Source of the DNA: Trichlorobacter sp.
GTDB taxonomy: Bacteria > Desulfobacterota > Desulfuromonadia > Geobacterales > Pseudopelobacteraceae
Direction of reading: 5' to 3'
DNA length: 52,720 bases
Assembly (NCBI RefSeq): GCF_030247655.1
Contig: NZ_JAOTRZ010000002.1
Location: 1 to 52,720 of the forward strand
Below are positions 8,624 to 16,976 of this stretch, one piece after another (the stretch's first letter is position 1; every line of letters starts with the position of its first letter). The notes beneath the pieces are model-generated. The model saw only the letters and a program-made list of their open reading frames with translations. It had not been told where the DNA came from and ran no database searches. The translations under genes and the position numbers were made by a program.

Positions 8624-9501
8624 TACATCAACAACATCCCGCCACCGGCTGCCGGACTTGCATCAGTAAAGCCTGCCAGAGCATACAGCTCCCACGACAT
8701 CCTGCGTGACTGCAAAAAATTAAGTTTCACCCGTCCCTCTACCGGCGCAGTACCGCCATCAATCCTGGTAGACGAGCCTTTTGCGTACAGTGAGACAAAC
8801 AAGCGATCTGTTGCCTGAACCCCACCGCCAGCACTGTAGCTGACATAGTTTTTACCCTGATAATCACTGCTACTATCCTGAAAGATATACGCCCCTTCAG
8901 CAAACAACTGAATATCCCCCAACCATTTTGAGACAGAAACACCAGGACCACCTTCAAAGGTACCGGTACCCAACCCACGATTTCTATCGCCGGTCGGCGC
9001 CTTCAGATACAGTGTGGGACGGATCTTCGGGGTCTGTTCCCCATCCGGCAGCACGGTCCAGCCAGCAGAAAGACTGATATCACCCAGACCTGCTTCACTG
9101 GTTGTCGTGGCAACTGCTGTGGTGCTTGTCGTCGTGGTTGCGCTACTTGGCCGACGCCCCCGTCCGCCACCGCCCGATTGAGTCACCACCACACCACTGC
9201 CGCTCTTGCTGGTAAGAAAGACCATTGGCAGCTCCAGGGTCATATCAATGGCCTCAGTCGGGTTCACCGCCAGCAGGACCGGCAGGGTAACCACCGTTGC
9301 ATCGGCATTATTGCCATAATCACCGTGGGAAACTTCAGCGCCAATACCGGCAGCAAATGACACCCCCTGTCCCAGACGGTGTTCACTGGTTTCAGCCCGT
9401 GCGGCTACAGCTGCCAACAAGACAACCAGACAGACAATTAAACTATAGATAATCTTATGGATCTGATTCATTTCATGGGTACTATTCACAAAACCCTCCA
9501 T
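8614..9501 (-). CDS. Outer-membrane beta-barrel protein (phenol-degradation MetA-like family)
   Basis: The protein has 295 residues, with a signal peptide ending near AAVAARAE at about residue 37 and alternating strands to a terminal MLLMYQF that fits an outer-membrane barrel. The pattern (TPKIRPTLYLKAPTGD, then SVSKWLGDIQLFAEGAYIF) matches the putative MetA-pathway/transporter barrel family. A Gly/Arg and then Thr/Ser-rich insert (GGGGRGRRPSS, then TTTTSTTAVATTT) interrupts the barrel near residues 110-140, probably as a surface loop. The first ATG at 9501 overlaps the stop of the preceding gene (ATGA); an in-frame ATG at 9471 is an alternative. It is the last gene of a minus-strand envelope operon and its 3' end overlaps larE by 10 bases. 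The substrate is unknown. Confidence 0.65.
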   Translation of the reverse strand: MEGFVNSTHEMNQIHKIIYSLIVCLVVLLAAVAARAETSEHRLGQGVSFAAGIGAEVSHGDYGNNADATVVTLPVLLAVNPTEAIDMTLELPMVFLTSKSGSGVVVTQSGGGGRGRRPSSATTTTSTTAVATTTSEAGLGDISLSAGWTVLPDGEQTPKIRPTLYLKAPTGDRNRGLGTGTFEGGPGVSVSKWLGDIQLFAEGAYIFQDSSSDYQGKNYVSYSAGGGVQATDRLFVSLYAKGSSTRIDGGTAPVEGRVKLNFLQSRRMSWELYALAGFTDASPAAGGGMLLMYQF

Positions 9502-10013
9502 CAGCGGCCTCTACGCCCGCTTCCTGTTCCGCCACGTTGCTGCTGGCCAGCCCCTTGCTGTCCGCCCTTGAAACCACCTGCCCAGGCAGGACGGCCGGTT
9601 TCATTACGCAACACCAGTTGACCACCGGATGGAGCACTGATCCATTGGGCCAGCAGGTAACTACGACCATCTTTGCCCTGAGCCTTGGAGCCCCGTACCG
9701 TCACGGCATCCCCGGCCTTCCAGTCCAGATGATCATCCTGCAGGTACCAACGCGGCCCCAGCACCACAACAAACCGTTCTGATCCAGTAACCACCTCAAT
9801 GGTTACCGGATCAGCCGACGAGTCAGGGGTTGCCGCAACACGACCAGTCTGTGTCACCACCGTGTTACGATCATACCCCTGCACCAGATCCAGGCCACTT
9901 GCTCCCCCTTCACCACCAGAACCAAAGCCCCAAAACGCTTCGGCTGGCCTTTGCAGCATGACCACCACAATCGCTGCTGCAATCAGAAAGAAAAGAGAAC
10001 TGAATCTGCCCAT
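9501..10013 (-). CDS. Exported OB-fold-like protein with Gly/Gln/Arg-rich tail
   Basis: The protein has 170 residues. A signal peptide or N-terminal anchor (residues 1-26, ending RPAEAF) and a glycine-rich linker come first. A compact domain at about residues 50-130 (TGRVAATPDS, VVVLGPRWYLQDD, WKAGDAVTVRGSK, YLLAQWI) has the look of a bacterial OB-fold. The C-terminal 35 residues are Gly/Gln/Arg-rich, ending GSGRRGR. I do not recognise a named family with certainty. It lies between the Gly-rich exported protein (15-base gap) and the barrel gene (ATGA overlap), so the three are probably made together and act in the envelope. Confidence 0.6.
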   Translation of the reverse strand: MGRFSSLFFLIAAAIVVVMLQRPAEAFWGFGSGGEGGASGLDLVQGYDRNTVVTQTGRVAATPDSSADPVTIEVVTGSERFVVVLGPRWYLQDDHLDWKAGDAVTVRGSKAQGKDGRSYLLAQWISAPSGGQLVLRNETGRPAWAGGFKGGQQGAGQQQRGGTGSGRRGR

Positions 10014-10028
10014 GGTAAAAACGCCTTT

Positions 10029-10373
10029 CTACGGAGTAGTCGTTGTCGTCGGTGTTGTTGCGTGAATACCTGTGCCATCCATCACACCACGTCCATTAGC
10101 CGGACGGGTTGTAGAACCATTGGCAGTGGTACCGGTCTGCAAAAAGGTACCGTCCCGACGCTGTGAACCTTCCGGACGGACCTGGGTCTGGGTAGCGGTT
10201 TGTGACTGGCTACGGGTCTGTGTCATAGTCCCGCGCCCCATACCGGCACCATTCCGGGCACCGCCACCCATGCTTCCACCACCACCTCCACCACCGCGGG
10301 CAAAGGATTCGCCACCAAAGGCCAGAACGGCTGCCAGGACTGCTGTTGTGATCAGAAGATTACGTGTTTTCAT
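10029..10373 (-). CDS. Small exported Gly/Thr-rich protein
   Basis: The protein has 114 residues. A signal peptide (MKTRNLLITTAVLAAVLAFG) is followed by a glycine run, a Gln/Ser/Thr-rich middle (QTRSQSQTATQTQ) and a tail of Thr and Pro (ATTPTTTTTP). AAGGAG at 10379-10384 on this strand supports the ATG at 10373. There is no catalytic domain. Low-complexity, cysteine-free and exported, it may be a matrix or scaffold component. It is the first gene after the NtrC-type regulator, separated by 187 bases that hold two dyads (10518-10534 and 10539-10555). Confidence 0.6.
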   Translation of the reverse strand: MKTRNLLITTAVLAAVLAFGGESFARGGGGGGGSMGGGARNGAGMGRGTMTQTRSQSQTATQTQVRPEGSQRRDGTFLQTGTTANGSTTRPANGRGVMDGTGIHATTPTTTTTP

Positions 10374-10517
10374 GGTTATTTCTCCTTACAGGTAGTTTCG
10401 AGACCAGCACTCGATACAGATACCTTTACAGCAACCATGCCAACACCAACAAATACCGCAACAGATTGATATAACATTAATTTCAAAAAGCTTTCCGTTA
10501 TATGGTGTAAACGCCAG

Positions 10518-10534
10518 GGTGCAGACTTTGCACC
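10518..10534. promoter_or_regulatory. 17-bp dyad ggtgca-N5-tgcacc (site 1)
   Basis: A perfect 6+6 inverted repeat with a 5-base centre lies just past the NtrC-type regulator gene and 145 bases upstream of the exported Gly/Thr-rich gene on the minus strand. Its form and distance suit an upstream activating site for a sigma-54 enhancer-binding protein. Confidence 0.5.
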
Positions 10535-10538
10535 AGCT

Positions 10539-10555
10539 GCTGCAGCTCTTGCACC
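10539..10555. promoter_or_regulatory. 17-bp dyad gctgca-N5-tgcacc (site 2)
   Basis: This is a near-identical copy of site 1 with one mismatched pair in the outer arm. The centres of the two sites (10526 and 10547) are 21 bp apart, two helical turns, so two dimers would sit on the same face of the DNA, as NtrC-type activators often do. Confidence 0.5.
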
Positions 10556-10560
10556 AGGCT

Positions 10561-11916
10561 TCATGGTTCGATCAACCCATACTCCTTAAGACGGTACTGC
10601 AGGGTCCGCTTTGAGATGCCCAGTTTTTCTGCTGCCAGCCGACGGTTATTATCACAGACTGCCAGCGCCTCCAGAATACCGGTTCGCTCCCGCTCCCTCA
10701 GACTGCCACTGCCCCTTAGACCATCACTTGCCACAGGAGATTGGCGTAACGTATCAGGCAGGTCTGCACGCGTTATCTGGCCCTTACAGAGGATAACCGC
10801 TCGCTCAATCACGTTTTGCAGTTCACGGATGTTACCGGGCCAGCCATACTCTGCAACTGCTTCCAGGGCCTGTGGTTCGATACCCTGCACCTCACGACCG
10901 GTCTGGAAGGCCGCACGCTGCAGCAGGTACCGCACCAGAGCCGCTAACCCGTCCCGCCGTTCACGCAGCGCCGGCAGGTGAATCGGAAAGACATTCAGAC
11001 GGTAATAGAGGTCTTCGCGAAAACGCCGCTGCCTGACTTCTTCCCTCAGATCACGGTTGGTGGCGGCAATCACCCGCACATCAGCCCGCAACTCACGGCT
11101 CCCACCCACCCGTTCAAAGACGCGCTCCTGTAGAACCCGCAAGAATTTCGACTGTAGCGCCAACGGCAGCTCACCGATCTCATCCAGAAAAATGGTGCCG
11201 CCTGATGCCAGCTCAAACTTACCCTGACGGGCCTGGGTGGCGCCGGTAAAGGCCCCTTTTTCATGGCCAAACAGTTCGCTCTCCAGCAGGCTTTCCGGTA
11301 TGGCGGCACAGTTGAGCGCCACAAAGGGAGCATCCTGACGCGGGCTGGCCTGATGGATCATCCGGGCAGCCAGCTCCTTGCCGGTACCGGACTCTCCTGT
11401 GACCAACACCGTAGCTAATGTCGGGGCAACATCCACAATCAGACGCTTCACCTGCTGCATCGCCTGTCCGGCAAACAGGATCTCATCCGGCGGTAATCCG
11501 GCTGAATCCCGTTCTTTCAATACCTTCAGATTGCGTTCCTGCATACTGCCGGCCAGAATACGACGCACCAGGGCACGCAGGGTATCGGGATCTTTCAACG
11601 GTTTGGTCAGAAAGTCAGCCACCCCTTCCTTCATGGCAGCAACCGCCTCTTCCACAGTACCAAAGGCGGTCAACAGGACAAACGGTGGCGCAATCCCCTC
11701 CGTTTGGGCCCTACGAAACAGATCAAGCCCGTTCAGGCCGGGCAGGCGCAGGTCTGACAGCACCAGATCAAAGGACTGCCCCTGCAATGTCTTGAGTGCC
11801 GCCTTGCCATCCTCCCGCTCCACCAGCTCATATCCCTCATCATCAAGGATTGCCGCCAACAGCGAACGAAACGTGGCGTCATCCTCCACCAGCAGGATTC
11901 GCGCAGTTTTACTCAT
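10561..11916 (-). CDS. NtrC-family sigma-54-dependent response regulator
   Basis: The protein has 451 residues. The receiver domain has EDD near residues 11-13 and phospho-acceptor Asp55 in LSDLRLPG. The AAA+ domain has Walker A GESGTGK at 174-180 and the sigma-54 contact loop GAFTGA at 221-226. A Fis-type helix-turn-helix ends the protein (LAAEKLGISKRTLQYRLKEY). All parts needed to activate sigma-54 promoters are present. The ATG overlaps the stop of the kinase gene, its evident partner. Probable targets are the three exported proteins downstream, through the paired dyads at 10518-10555; this is inference, since no convincing -24/-12 promoter was found before them. Confidence 0.95.
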   Translation of the reverse strand: MSKTARILLVEDDATFRSLLAAILDDEGYELVEREDGKAALKTLQGQSFDLVLSDLRLPGLNGLDLFRRAQTEGIAPPFVLLTAFGTVEEAVAAMKEGVADFLTKPLKDPDTLRALVRRILAGSMQERNLKVLKERDSAGLPPDEILFAGQAMQQVKRLIVDVAPTLATVLVTGESGTGKELAARMIHQASPRQDAPFVALNCAAIPESLLESELFGHEKGAFTGATQARQGKFELASGGTIFLDEIGELPLALQSKFLRVLQERVFERVGGSRELRADVRVIAATNRDLREEVRQRRFREDLYYRLNVFPIHLPALRERRDGLAALVRYLLQRAAFQTGREVQGIEPQALEAVAEYGWPGNIRELQNVIERAVILCKGQITRADLPDTLRQSPVASDGLRGSGSLRERERTGILEALAVCDNNRRLAAEKLGISKRTLQYRLKEYGLIEP

Positions 11917-13157
11917 GCCAACTCCTTTATCAACGGCAGTTGCAGGGTTATTTCGGCTCCGCCTTCAGGGGCATTGGCTGCAACTATCACGCCGCCATAC
12001 CCCTCAGCCAGCTTACGACAGACCGCCAGCCCCAGTCCGCTGCCACTGGCCCGGGTGGTATAAAACGGATCAAAGGCCCGTTTCAGGCTTTCCTCTGCAA
12101 AACCGGGGCCGCTATCACTGATCAGAATGGTTGCCTGCTCACCGTTATCTGAGAGAACAACCCGTATGATTCCCCCCTCTGGCATGGCCTGCATGGCATT
12201 GGCAAACAGATTGAGCAGCAGTTGCCGCAAACGATCTGCCGGACAGGCCACCGGCCTGCCAATATCACCGGTTACCTGCAATGCCACCCTGGCACGCCCT
12301 GCCTCCTCAGCAAGGTGGTCACAGGCTTCCTGCACCTGTTCCTGCACCGTTGCAGAACCTTCCTGCAGCGTTTCCTGACGGGTATAGGTCAGCAGATCGG
12401 TCACCAGCCCCTCAAGACGTTCCGACTCTGCCACGATCTTCCCGGCATACTCCTGCTGTTTAGGCTCCTGCGCCCGCTCCCGTAACAGCTGGGCAAACCC
12501 TTTGATACCTGCTAACGGCGTCCGCACCTCGTGGGCCAGCACCGCCCCCAGCTCCCCCAGCCGCGCAAGCTGTTCATGGCGGGCCATCGCCTCACGCCGC
12601 CGCAGATCCCGTTGTTGCAGGCGCAGCACCCAGACACCAAAGCCCCAGGCAACAGCCAGCAGCACCACAATCACCACCACACCGGTACGGGCCCTGCGGA
12701 TAATCTGATCAGCCTGCCAGGTGTGCAGCGCCAGACGCAGCACCAACGTCTCGCCCGGCAGATGCAGCTGTTGTTGTGTCTCAAACACCACCTCGCCGGT
12801 GCCCAGCCTGATCCGTTCTTCAGTTATCACCGGGGCGGCAACAACCGCCTGAAAGCGCTGATCATCAATCTGGCTACCGATCAGCTCAGGATTTCGGTGG
12901 AATCGAATCGTGCCACGTTGGTCGAGTATGGAAAAATAGGCGCTATCACTGGAGCTGAAATCGACCAGGGTCTTCAGGGAGGGATCACGCACCGCCAACG
13001 CCTCTATCGCCTGCCCCAGCGAGAGGGAGATGCCGCGCAGGATGGAATGGGCAACCGGCTCGGCATTACGGTAGTTGGCAACCGCAAACCAGAGTAGCAG
13101 GGCGGTCAAGAGCAGACCACCCAGGAGTATACTGTACGTGAATTGTGAGCGGTGCAT
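11913..13157 (-). CDS. Sensor histidine kinase, partner of the NtrC-type regulator
   Basis: The protein has 414 residues: TM1 near 8-27, a periplasmic sensor of about 130 residues that looks PDC/Cache-like (YFSILDQRGTIRFHRN), TM2 near 158-180, HisKA with His209 in AVLAHEVRTPLAG, and HATPase with DSGPGF and GSGLGLAVCRKL. This layout resembles the ZraS/HydH branch, which pairs with NtrC-type regulators. It is the first gene of the minus-strand operon and is divergent from the solute-binding protein gene at 13311. The signal is unknown. Confidence 0.93.
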   Translation of the reverse strand: MHRSQFTYSILLGGLLLTALLLWFAVANYRNAEPVAHSILRGISLSLGQAIEALAVRDPSLKTLVDFSSSDSAYFSILDQRGTIRFHRNPELIGSQIDDQRFQAVVAAPVITEERIRLGTGEVVFETQQQLHLPGETLVLRLALHTWQADQIIRRARTGVVVIVVLLAVAWGFGVWVLRLQQRDLRRREAMARHEQLARLGELGAVLAHEVRTPLAGIKGFAQLLRERAQEPKQQEYAGKIVAESERLEGLVTDLLTYTRQETLQEGSATVQEQVQEACDHLAEEAGRARVALQVTGDIGRPVACPADRLRQLLLNLFANAMQAMPEGGIIRVVLSDNGEQATILISDSGPGFAEESLKRAFDPFYTTRASGSGLGLAVCRKLAEGYGGVIVAANAPEGGAEITLQLPLIKELA

Positions 13158-13242
13158 GCCCTCTATACTAACGACCGTTTTCCTGACGTCAAGCAGATAT
13201 CAGATTGTATGCGCAACGGATTCACGAAACAGACAATAGCAA

Positions 13243-13270
13243 TTGACAAACAGCCGGTAGCCGCTAAACT
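13243..13270 (+). promoter_or_regulatory. Candidate promoter of the binding protein/orphan kinase operon
   Basis: TTGACA at 13243-13248 and TAAACT at 13265-13270 are spaced by 16 bases, 41 bases upstream of the ATG at 13311. Confidence 0.5.
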
Positions 13271-13310
13271 TCAAGCAAATTCCAGCTATGCAGAATGTAA
13301 GGATAGCTCA

Positions 13311-14051
13311 ATGAAGACACTCCTCCAACTGGTATGTATGCTTCTGCTTGCAGCTCCTCTTTACGCTGGACAGACGCTGGTTCTGGGAACCGCAGACCGG
13401 CCTCCGCTTTCAACTGAAGATCAAAAGGGGTTTTCAGACCAGGTGATCCGTGAGGCTTGTAAACGGCTGGGGATAGAGGTCCAGATAGTCCCGCTGGCAT
13501 CTGCTCGAACCCTGAGTAATGTTGAACAAGGCCTTGACGATGGTAACTTTCTGCGGATTGCCGGGGCAGAAAAGAAGTTTCCTCACCTGATCCGGGTGCC
13601 GGAGCCGATCATTGAGGTACAGTTCGTCATCTTCTCGAAAAACAAGAATCTGAAGACGCCAAACTGGGCAAGCCTCAAACCGTACCATGTGGGCTATGTG
13701 CGAGGCTGGCTGATCGCCGAAGACAAAATCAAGGACGTGCGTCAGATCACGGTGGTGGAAAACAGGACCAGCCTGTTTAAGGTATTGGAAGCTGACCGAA
13801 TTGAGCTGGCCTTTGCCGAGCTGTACGGCGGATACTATCTGATGCACACCCTGAACCTTCCGCAGCTCTCCATTGCCCAACCACCTTTGGCCACTAAAGA
13901 TATGTTCCTCTATCTCAATAAAAAGCATGAAAAACTGGTGCCCGAACTGGCCAAGGCACTGCGGGATATGAAGCGGGATGGCAGCTATGATGCCATCTTC
14001 AATCAGACTCTAGCCCCGTATCTACCGGCAAAGCACCAGAGAAAACGTTGA
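13311..14051 (+). CDS. Periplasmic solute-binding protein (SBP_bac_3-like)
   Basis: The protein has 246 residues. The ATG at 13311, with TAAGGA 7 bases upstream, opens a clear signal peptide (MKTLLQLVCMLLLAAPLYAG); the longer in-frame reading upstream lacks one. The mature part looks like family 3 amino-acid-type binding proteins (LVLGTADRPPLST, HVGYVRGWLIAED, LNLPQLSIAQPP). There are no transporter genes nearby. Instead its stop codon overlaps the TTG start of a kinase, so it is more likely a ligand-sensing partner for that kinase than a transport component. The ligand is unknown. Confidence 0.75.
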   Translation: MKTLLQLVCMLLLAAPLYAGQTLVLGTADRPPLSTEDQKGFSDQVIREACKRLGIEVQIVPLASARTLSNVEQGLDDGNFLRIAGAEKKFPHLIRVPEPIIEVQFVIFSKNKNLKTPNWASLKPYHVGYVRGWLIAEDKIKDVRQITVVENRTSLFKVLEADRIELAFAELYGGYYLMHTLNLPQLSIAQPPLATKDMFLYLNKKHEKLVPELAKALRDMKRDGSYDAIFNQTLAPYLPAKHQRKR

Positions 14052-15592
14052 CTGCTGATAGGATCATACCAAAATCATTTGGGATTGCACGCAGGTTCAT
14101 CATCGCCATTGCCATCTTCAGCACGATCTTGACACTGGTAGGAACCTGTCTGCAGCTATATATCGACTATAGTAAAGACCTGCGTAGCATCAGCCGACAA
14201 CTGACCTACATTGAGACCAGCCACCTGCATAGCCTTATCAACGACATCTGGTTGTTTAATGAACGCGGCCTTGAAGCGCAACTAAAGGGGATTCTGGCGT
14301 TGCCGATGATTGAGGCCTTACGTCTTGAGCGCAAGGATGGTCCGGAGCTTGCCGTTGGACAGGTAACGAGCAAACACCTGATTACGCACAAAATACCGCT
14401 TTCCTATCAGCATCTTGACAAAACCGTACCGCTCGGCACCCTGCATATTACCGCCAGTAGCGACCATATCATCCAGCGAATGAAGGAACGGGTCCTGATC
14501 ATCCTTTTTACCCAGTTCGTGATGATCTTTTGTATCTCTGCCTTTATCTTCATTCTGTTTTATCAACTGATCGGGCGCCACCTGGCTGTTATGGCCCGCC
14601 ATGCGGCTGCTCTCACCATCAGCACCCTCCACGAACCGCTCAACCTTGAACGCAGCCCAAAAAACATGCAGGGTTCCAAAGATGAACTTGACCTGTTGGT
14701 GGATTCACTCAACAGCATGCAGGCCCAGATCAGTGACCACCTTAAGGAACGCAGACAGATTGAGGACACCCTGCATGAACAGGCAGCACTGCTGGAAGAT
14801 GAGATTGCACAGCGACAACAGGCCGAAGAAGAGCTCAATGTCATCAACTGCTCACTTGAAGAGCGGATTACCGACGCCATCGACGAATTACGCAGGAAAG
14901 ACACTCTGCTGCTACAGCAAAGCAAACTGGCTGCAATGGGTGAACTACTCAACAACATCGCCCATCAGTGGCGTCAACCGCTAAATAACATTGCGGTCTC
15001 AATTCAGACCATGCAATACCTGAACAAGGCCGGGGAGCTGTCGCAAGAAGAGATGGACCGGGACATCAAGGCGGTGATGGACATCCTTTTCTACATGTCC
15101 GGCACTATTGATGACTTCAGAAACTTCTTCATCAAGGATCGGGAAAAGAAACCGTTTGGCGTGCAAGGGGTTGTAGAAAAGACGTTAAATCTGGTCAGGT
15201 CGGCTCTTGATGATAAACGGGTCATAGTCAGCCTGACCGCAGAGCCTGATGTCCAGGCCATAGGCTACCCCAATGAATACGCCCAGAGCCTGATGAATAT
15301 CCTTTACAATGCCCGTGATGCCCTGCTTGAGCAACAGGTGCAGGAACCTCGTATAGTCATTGCAATCACACAAAAAGCTGGAAGATCTGTTCTGACTGTA
15401 GCTGATAATGCCGGTGGCATTCCGCAGCAGATCCTGCCACAGATCTTCGAGCCCTATGTTACGACCAAAGGACCAAGCCAAGGCACCGGCATTGGGCTGT
15501 ATATGGCCAAGACCATGATTGAACGCAATATGGGCGGCAGCCTGACGGCGCGTAATACAGCTGAAGGGGCAGAGTTCAGGATTGTACTATAG
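14048..15592 (+). CDS. Orphan sensor histidine kinase coupled to a binding protein
   Basis: The protein has 514 residues. The TTG start overlaps the TGA of the binding protein gene. TM1 is near residues 16-37, a periplasmic region of about 110 residues follows, TM2 is near 149-172, then a HAMP-like linker and a coiled coil (EERRQIEDT, EIAQRQQAEEELN). The kinase core has His306 in LNNIAHQWRQPLNN, the variant H-box common in Geobacter kinases, and an HATPase (DNAGGIPQQILPQIFEPY, GTGIGLYMAKTM). No response regulator is adjacent. Its last 6 bases overlap the convergent acetyltransferase gene. Confidence 0.9.
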   Translation: MTADRIIPKSFGIARRFIIAIAIFSTILTLVGTCLQLYIDYSKDLRSISRQLTYIETSHLHSLINDIWLFNERGLEAQLKGILALPMIEALRLERKDGPELAVGQVTSKHLITHKIPLSYQHLDKTVPLGTLHITASSDHIIQRMKERVLIILFTQFVMIFCISAFIFILFYQLIGRHLAVMARHAAALTISTLHEPLNLERSPKNMQGSKDELDLLVDSLNSMQAQISDHLKERRQIEDTLHEQAALLEDEIAQRQQAEEELNVINCSLEERITDAIDELRRKDTLLLQQSKLAAMGELLNNIAHQWRQPLNNIAVSIQTMQYLNKAGELSQEEMDRDIKAVMDILFYMSGTIDDFRNFFIKDREKKPFGVQGVVEKTLNLVRSALDDKRVIVSLTAEPDVQAIGYPNEYAQSLMNILYNARDALLEQQVQEPRIVIAITQKAGRSVLTVADNAGGIPQQILPQIFEPYVTTKGPSQGTGIGLYMAKTMIERNMGGSLTARNTAEGAEFRIVL

Positions 15593-16039
15593 ATCCAGAA
15601 TCATGGCGTTCTCATCGCAGTCAGGAAATTTAGGACACTTGATACAATCGCCCCAGACCTTGTGTGGCAGTGTTGCCTTGTCAACCAGCACAAAGCCCAG
15701 CTTACCGAAAAATTCCGGTTTGTAGGTCAAGCAGAAGATCCGCTTCAACCCCAGTTCCCGGGCTTCATCAATACAAGCAGTTACCAGGGCAGTCCCTACC
15801 CCTTTGCGACCAGCATCCTCCACCACCGCCACTGAACGGACTTCAGCCAGATCATCCCAGACAATATGCAGGGCAGCGGCCCCCAGAATCCTGCCATCAT
15901 CAGCCACTTCAACATAAAAGTCGCGTAGTGACTCATACAGTTCAGACAACGAGCGGGAGAGCATATCCCCCTTGCTTGCGTATGTGGTCAACAGCTTCTG
16001 AATCTCTTTCACATCGCCTATTTGTGCCTTACGGAGCAT
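15587..16039 (-). CDS. GNAT acetyltransferase, short ArgA-type
   Basis: The protein has 150 residues, a single GNAT fold. The acetyl-CoA loop is DAGRKGVGTALVTACIDEA near residues 78-96, and the end has a cysteine pair (DCIKCPKFPDC). The opening (LRKAQIGDVKEIQKLL) and the motif MLSRSLSELYESLRDFYV fit the short N-acetylglutamate synthases used for arginine synthesis in bacteria that lack the large ArgA. The substrate is not certain from sequence. It is first in transcription order after the DUF815 gene, with a 21-base gap. Confidence 0.75.
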   Translation of the reverse strand: MLRKAQIGDVKEIQKLLTTYASKGDMLSRSLSELYESLRDFYVEVADDGRILGAAALHIVWDDLAEVRSVAVVEDAGRKGVGTALVTACIDEARELGLKRIFCLTYKPEFFGKLGFVLVDKATLPHKVWGDCIKCPKFPDCDENAMILDL

Positions 16040-16060
16040 GGTATCCCCCTTACGTTTTGA

Positions 16061-16960
16061 TTACTTTTTGCCCTGCTTAAACAAGGTACTCCCCACCCAC
16101 TGGTTAGCAAACTGCAGGGCAATCCTGCCGCTGTTGTCCCCCTTCTGGCGGGACCAGAGGATGGCAGCCTGACGCGCCTCTTCGTTCCAACGCAGGCTGG
16201 TGCCGCTTCGCTCGCAGAGCCGTTCTACCCACTGGTGGGCCACCTCCAGAAACTGCTCCTGACTAAAGGGATGAAAGCCGATCCAGAGACCAAAGCGGCC
16301 GGACAATGATATTTTTTCCTCCACGGTCTCGCCGTGGTGGATTTCGTTATTGACCAGCATGGCACCACGGTTGTCACTTTCGTACTCAGGCAGCAGATGT
16401 CTCCGGTTGGAGGTAACATAGATCAAGACGTTTTCAGGCGGGGCATAGACTGAGCCATCCAGTGCGCTTTTCAGCATCTTGTAGCTGGACTCGCCGGTTT
16501 CAAAAGAGACATCATCGGAGAACAGGATAAAACGGTACGGCTGGCGCTTGATCTCATCCACAATGGCTGGCAGATGCACCAGATCATCCTTGTCCACCTG
16601 GATCACCCGCAGCCCCCGGGAGGCATAGCTGTGCAGCAAGGCCCTTACCAGTGTTGATTTACCGGTTCCACGGGTACCCCACAACAGGGCATTATTGGCT
16701 GGCAGGCCAGCCAGAAATTGACAGGTATTTTCCTCAACCGTCTGTTTCTGTTTATCAATCCCAAGCAGGTCATCCAGATGAAAGGCCTCAATCTCCGGCA
16801 CCGGGTCCAGATAGCCACCGGTGCCACGACGACGCCAGTTGGCAGCATGGGTCTCAGACCAGTCAACCGTCGGTACCGGCTTGGGCAGCACCTGCTCCAC
16901 TGCAGTCAACACCCGCCGTAGCTGCTCAACCATCTCTTTATCAAGGGTTAATGAAGGCAT
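16061..16960 (-). CDS. DUF815-family AAA ATPase
   Basis: The protein has 299 residues and matches the DUF815 ATPase family. Walker A GTRGTGKST is at residues 95-103, the Walker B-like FILFSDDVSFE is near 145, YVTSNRRHLLPE is the sensor region, and SLSGRFGLWIGFHPFSQ is typical of the family. The cellular role is not established; the family lies near varied genes in Proteobacteria. It is in the same orientation as ybaK (16-base gap) and the acetyltransferase. Confidence 0.85.
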   Translation of the reverse strand: MPSLTLDKEMVEQLRRVLTAVEQVLPKPVPTVDWSETHAANWRRRGTGGYLDPVPEIEAFHLDDLLGIDKQKQTVEENTCQFLAGLPANNALLWGTRGTGKSTLVRALLHSYASRGLRVIQVDKDDLVHLPAIVDEIKRQPYRFILFSDDVSFETGESSYKMLKSALDGSVYAPPENVLIYVTSNRRHLLPEYESDNRGAMLVNNEIHHGETVEEKISLSGRFGLWIGFHPFSQEQFLEVAHQWVERLCERSGTSLRWNEEARQAAILWSRQKGDNSGRIALQFANQWVGSTLFKQGKK

Positions 16961-16976
16961 CGGCTTACCTCTTCAG

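Noticed and set aside
10380-10470. Sigma-54 promoter before the Gly/Thr-rich gene (TGGCATGGTTGCT on the minus strand)
   Set aside because: The GG-to-GC spacing is three bases too short for a -24/-12 promoter.
10376-10564. 62-codon minus-strand frame with one hydrophobic stretch, ATG overlapping the NtrC-type stop
   Set aside because: No ribosome binding site at a usable distance, and the paired dyads lie inside it, so regulatory DNA is the better reading. It remains a weak possibility.
11378-12121. 247-codon plus-strand frame
   Set aside because: It is a shadow of the kinase/NtrC genes with Ser/Arg-rich composition and no family features.
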